The notes beneath the pieces were generated by a model. The model was not told where the DNA came from. It saw only the letters and a program-made list of their open reading frames with translations, and made no database searches. Shown here one piece after another: positions 33,600 through 35,707 of a DNA stretch of 35,707 nt. Position 1 is the first letter of the stretch. Every line of letters begins with the position of its first letter. The stretch comes from Haplomitrium mnioides (lineage: Eukaryota > Marchantiophyta > Haplomitriopsida > Calobryales), in assembly GCA_049999725.1 (NCBI GenBank), contig JBNGIS010011123.1, positions 1-35,707 on the forward strand, read 5' to 3'. Position numbers and translations under genes: made by a program.

Positions 33600-35707
33600 T
33601 TGTATAGTGTTTTTCCCATGTATGTGGTGGCAGGGAGGGCTTGTCTTTGTACGCTGTTGGGGCAAGCATCATGATAAGTATCTCATACAGTGCACCTCTA
33701 CCTTAGTAGCTCCAATATGCATCTTTTCCGATTACTTGATGTTTAGACTCTTGAAGAATGACTTGGTGTTTTAAACTAACTACTTGGTGTTCATCGTTGA
33801 ACTGCTTAGTCTTTTGACTTGAGCTACTTGGTGTTTTAAAATAATACATTTTTAACCTAGAGCTACTTAGTGTTTTTCCCATGTGTGTTGTGGCATTTCT
33901 CCGGCTTGTCTTCATGCATTGTTGAGGTCATTATCATGATAAGTAGCTCATATAGTACACCTCTACCTTAGTAGCTCTAATGTGCATCTCTTCTCATTAC
34001 TTGGTGCTTAGACTGTTGAAGAATGACTTGGTATTTTCAACTAACTACTTGGTGTTTTGTCCTTGAACTCCTTTGTGTTTTGACTTGAACTATATTGTGC
34101 ATCGAAGTGAGTACTATTTTGGTCTTGAGCTACTTAGTGTTTTTCCAATGTATGTGGTGGCACTTCTGTGATCTATCTTTGTTCGCTATTTGGGCTATTA
34201 TCACTATGAGTAGCTCATATAGTGCACCTCTACCCTAGTAGCTTCAATGTGCATGTCTTCCGATAACTTGGTGTTAAGACTCTTGAAGAGTGACTTAGCA
34301 TTTCAAACTAACTACTTGGTGTTTTTTCCTTAAACTGCTTAGTATTTTGAATTGCGCTACTTGGTGTTTTGAAGTAAATACTTTCTTGGCCTTGAACTAC
34401 TTAGTGTTTTTTCCATGTATGCGGTGGTACTTCTCCGGCTTGTCTCTGTGCATTGTTGGGGCTATCATCATGATAAGTAGCTGATATAGTGTAGCTCTAC
34501 CTTAGTAGCTCCAATGTGCATCTCTTTCTGTAACTTGGTGTTTAGAACCTTGAAGAATGACTTGGTGTTTTGAACTAACTACTTGGTATTTTTTCTTGGA
34601 ACTACTTAGTGTTTTTGCCTTGAACTACTTAGTATTTTTTCCATGTAGGTGCTTTCACTGCTTTGGCTTGTCTTTGTCCACTATTGAGGACATCATGATG
34701 ATAAGTAGCTCATATAATGCACTTCTATGATAGTAACTCCAATGTGCATCTCTTCCAATCACTTGGTGTTTTAATCAAACCTTTTGGTGTCTTTTCCTTG
34801 AACTCCTTTGTGTTTTGACGTGAACTACTTGGTGTTTTGAAGTAAATACTACTTTGGCCTTAAACTACTTAGTGTTTTTTCTGTGTGTGTGGTGGCACTT
34901 CTCCGGCTTGTCTTTCTGCACTGTTTTGGCCATCATCATGATGAATAGCTCACACAAGGCAACTCTACCTTAGTATCTCCAATATGCATCTCTTCCCATT
35001 ACTTGGTGTTTAGACTTTTGAAGAATGACTTGGTGTTTGAAACTAACTACTTGGTGTTTTTTTCTTGAACTCCTTAGTGTTTTGACTTGAACTACTTGGT
35101 GTTATAAANNNNNNNNNNAGTGTTTTTTCCATGTGTGTGATGGCCATTCTCCGGCTTGTCTTTGTGCCATATTGGGGCCATCATCATGATGAGTAGCTCA
35201 TACAGTGTACATCTACTTGAGCAACTTCAATGTGCATCTCTTTCGATAACTTGGTGTTTTAAACTAACTACTTGATGTTTTTTTCATTGAACTGCTTAGT
35301 GTTTTGACTTTAACTACTTGGTGTTTTGAAGTAAGTAGTATTTTGGCCTTGAACTACTTAGTGTTTTTTCCATATGTGTAGTGGCACTTCTCCAGCTTGT
35401 CTTTGTGCACTGTTGGCGCCATCATTATGATGAGTAGCTCATATTGTGCACCTCTACCTTAGAAACTCCAATGTGCATCTCTTCTAATTACTTGGTGTGT
35501 AGACTCTCAAAGAATAACTTGGTGTTTTAAACTAAGTACTTGGTGTTTTTTTCCTTGAACTCCTTAGTGTTTTTTTTTAACTACCTTGTGTTATGAAGTA
35601 AATACTGTTTTGGCCTTGAACTACTTAGTGTTTTTTTCATGTGTGTGGTGGCACTTCTCGGGCTTGTCTTTGTGCATTGTTGGGGCCATCATCATGATGA
35701 GTAGCTC
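33600..35707. repeat. Diverged right part of the satellite with long monomers
   Basis: From about 33600 the spacing of the reference motif changes to 265, 267, 267, 228, 240, 248 and 241 bp (starts 33734, 33999, 34266, 34533, 34761, 35001, 35249, 35490). The extra length is an added module, CTTGAACTCCTTAGTGTTTT followed by GACTTGAACTACTTGGTG, so these are an earlier or alternative monomer type. Substitutions such as GTTGGGGCCATCATC and CTCTACCTTAGTAGCTCC distinguish them from the core. Confidence 0.9.
35109..35118. other. Assembly gap, 10 N
   Basis: Ten N in a long-type monomer. The expected sequence between the flanks (GTAAATACTGTTTTGGCC and the following block) is about 30 bp, so this gap also seems undersized. 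Confidence 0.93.

Larger units (their letters stand above)
15470..35707. repeat. 222-bp tandem satellite array, about 90 copies
   Basis: The start of the motif ACTTGGTGTTTAGACTCTTG recurs at 17193, 17419, 17641, 17863, 18085 and 18307, that is every 222 bp with one 226. The consensus monomer is 38% T, 22% G, 20% A, 20% C on the + strand (41% GC). Inside each monomer ACTTGGTGTTTT-like motifs occur four times, at about 1, 28, 49 and 89. They are followed by CCCATGTGTGTGGTGGCAC, a GGCTTGTCTTTGTGC block, GTTGGGACCATCATCATGA, GTAGCTCATATAGTGCGCC and AACTTAGTAACTCCAATGTG. Copies differ by scattered substitutions and small deletions. The array runs off the right edge. The length is divisible by three, which creates recurrent open frames of about 60 codons on the minus strand in better-preserved monomers; these are not genes. 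A centromeric or heterochromatic satellite is plausible, but nothing in the sequence proves it. Confidence 0.96.

Noticed and set aside
17610-33915. Recurring 60-70 residue minus-strand frames beginning MMMVPT and ending near HWSY in several satellite monomers
   Set aside because: They recur because the monomer is 222 bp (74 codons) and some copies lack stops; they vary with the DNA, and most monomers break them.

Overview
The window looks like nuclear DNA of a land plant. It holds one convincing intact gene, a five-exon member of the plant-specific MS5/TDM1/SDI family of TPR proteins, with canonical GT-AG introns of 86 to 272 bp. Such short introns and a long protein (715 residues against roughly 430 for Arabidopsis MS5/TDM1) would fit a bryophyte or other seed-free plant better than a gymnosperm or fern. 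That placement is inference from gene structure only.

Layout. (1) 1-2431: A/C-rich tandem array of a 37-bp unit in which three unit variants alternate to give a 111-bp higher-order repeat; it holds two assembly gaps. (2) 2432-8542: decayed coding sequence, all on the + strand. It includes an unrecognised degenerate frame (2787-4079), a 220-codon frame broken only by TGA codons (5511-6173), and the gag part of an LTR-retrotransposon (6428-8542) with three CCHC zinc knuckles, one of them missing its first Cys. No protease, reverse transcriptase or integrase follows. (3) 8543-10440: AT-rich sequence with modular degenerate repeats. (4) 10440-15470: a CpG-richer single-gene island with a promoter region, (TC)n tract, possible short uORF, the gene (11627-14407) and a short 3' flank. 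(5) 15470-35707: about 20 kb, roughly 90 copies, of a 222-bp satellite running off the right end. It has local higher-order repeats (444 bp, about 1.55 kb, and a block duplicated about 7.8-8.0 kb apart), longer diverged monomers at the edges, a 306-bp foreign insertion at 32189-32494 and two undersized gaps.

The biological interest lies in the combination: a conserved cell-cycle/sulfur-response type TPR gene sits between two unlike satellite arrays with opposite strand composition, possibly distantly related in inverted orientation, and the larger array carries a dyad motif in most monomers. A pericentromeric or heterochromatic setting is plausible but not shown. Apart from the TPR gene I see no other intact protein gene and no tRNA, rRNA or CRISPR. 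The recurrent 60-70 residue open frames on the minus strand of the satellite are by-products of its periodicity.
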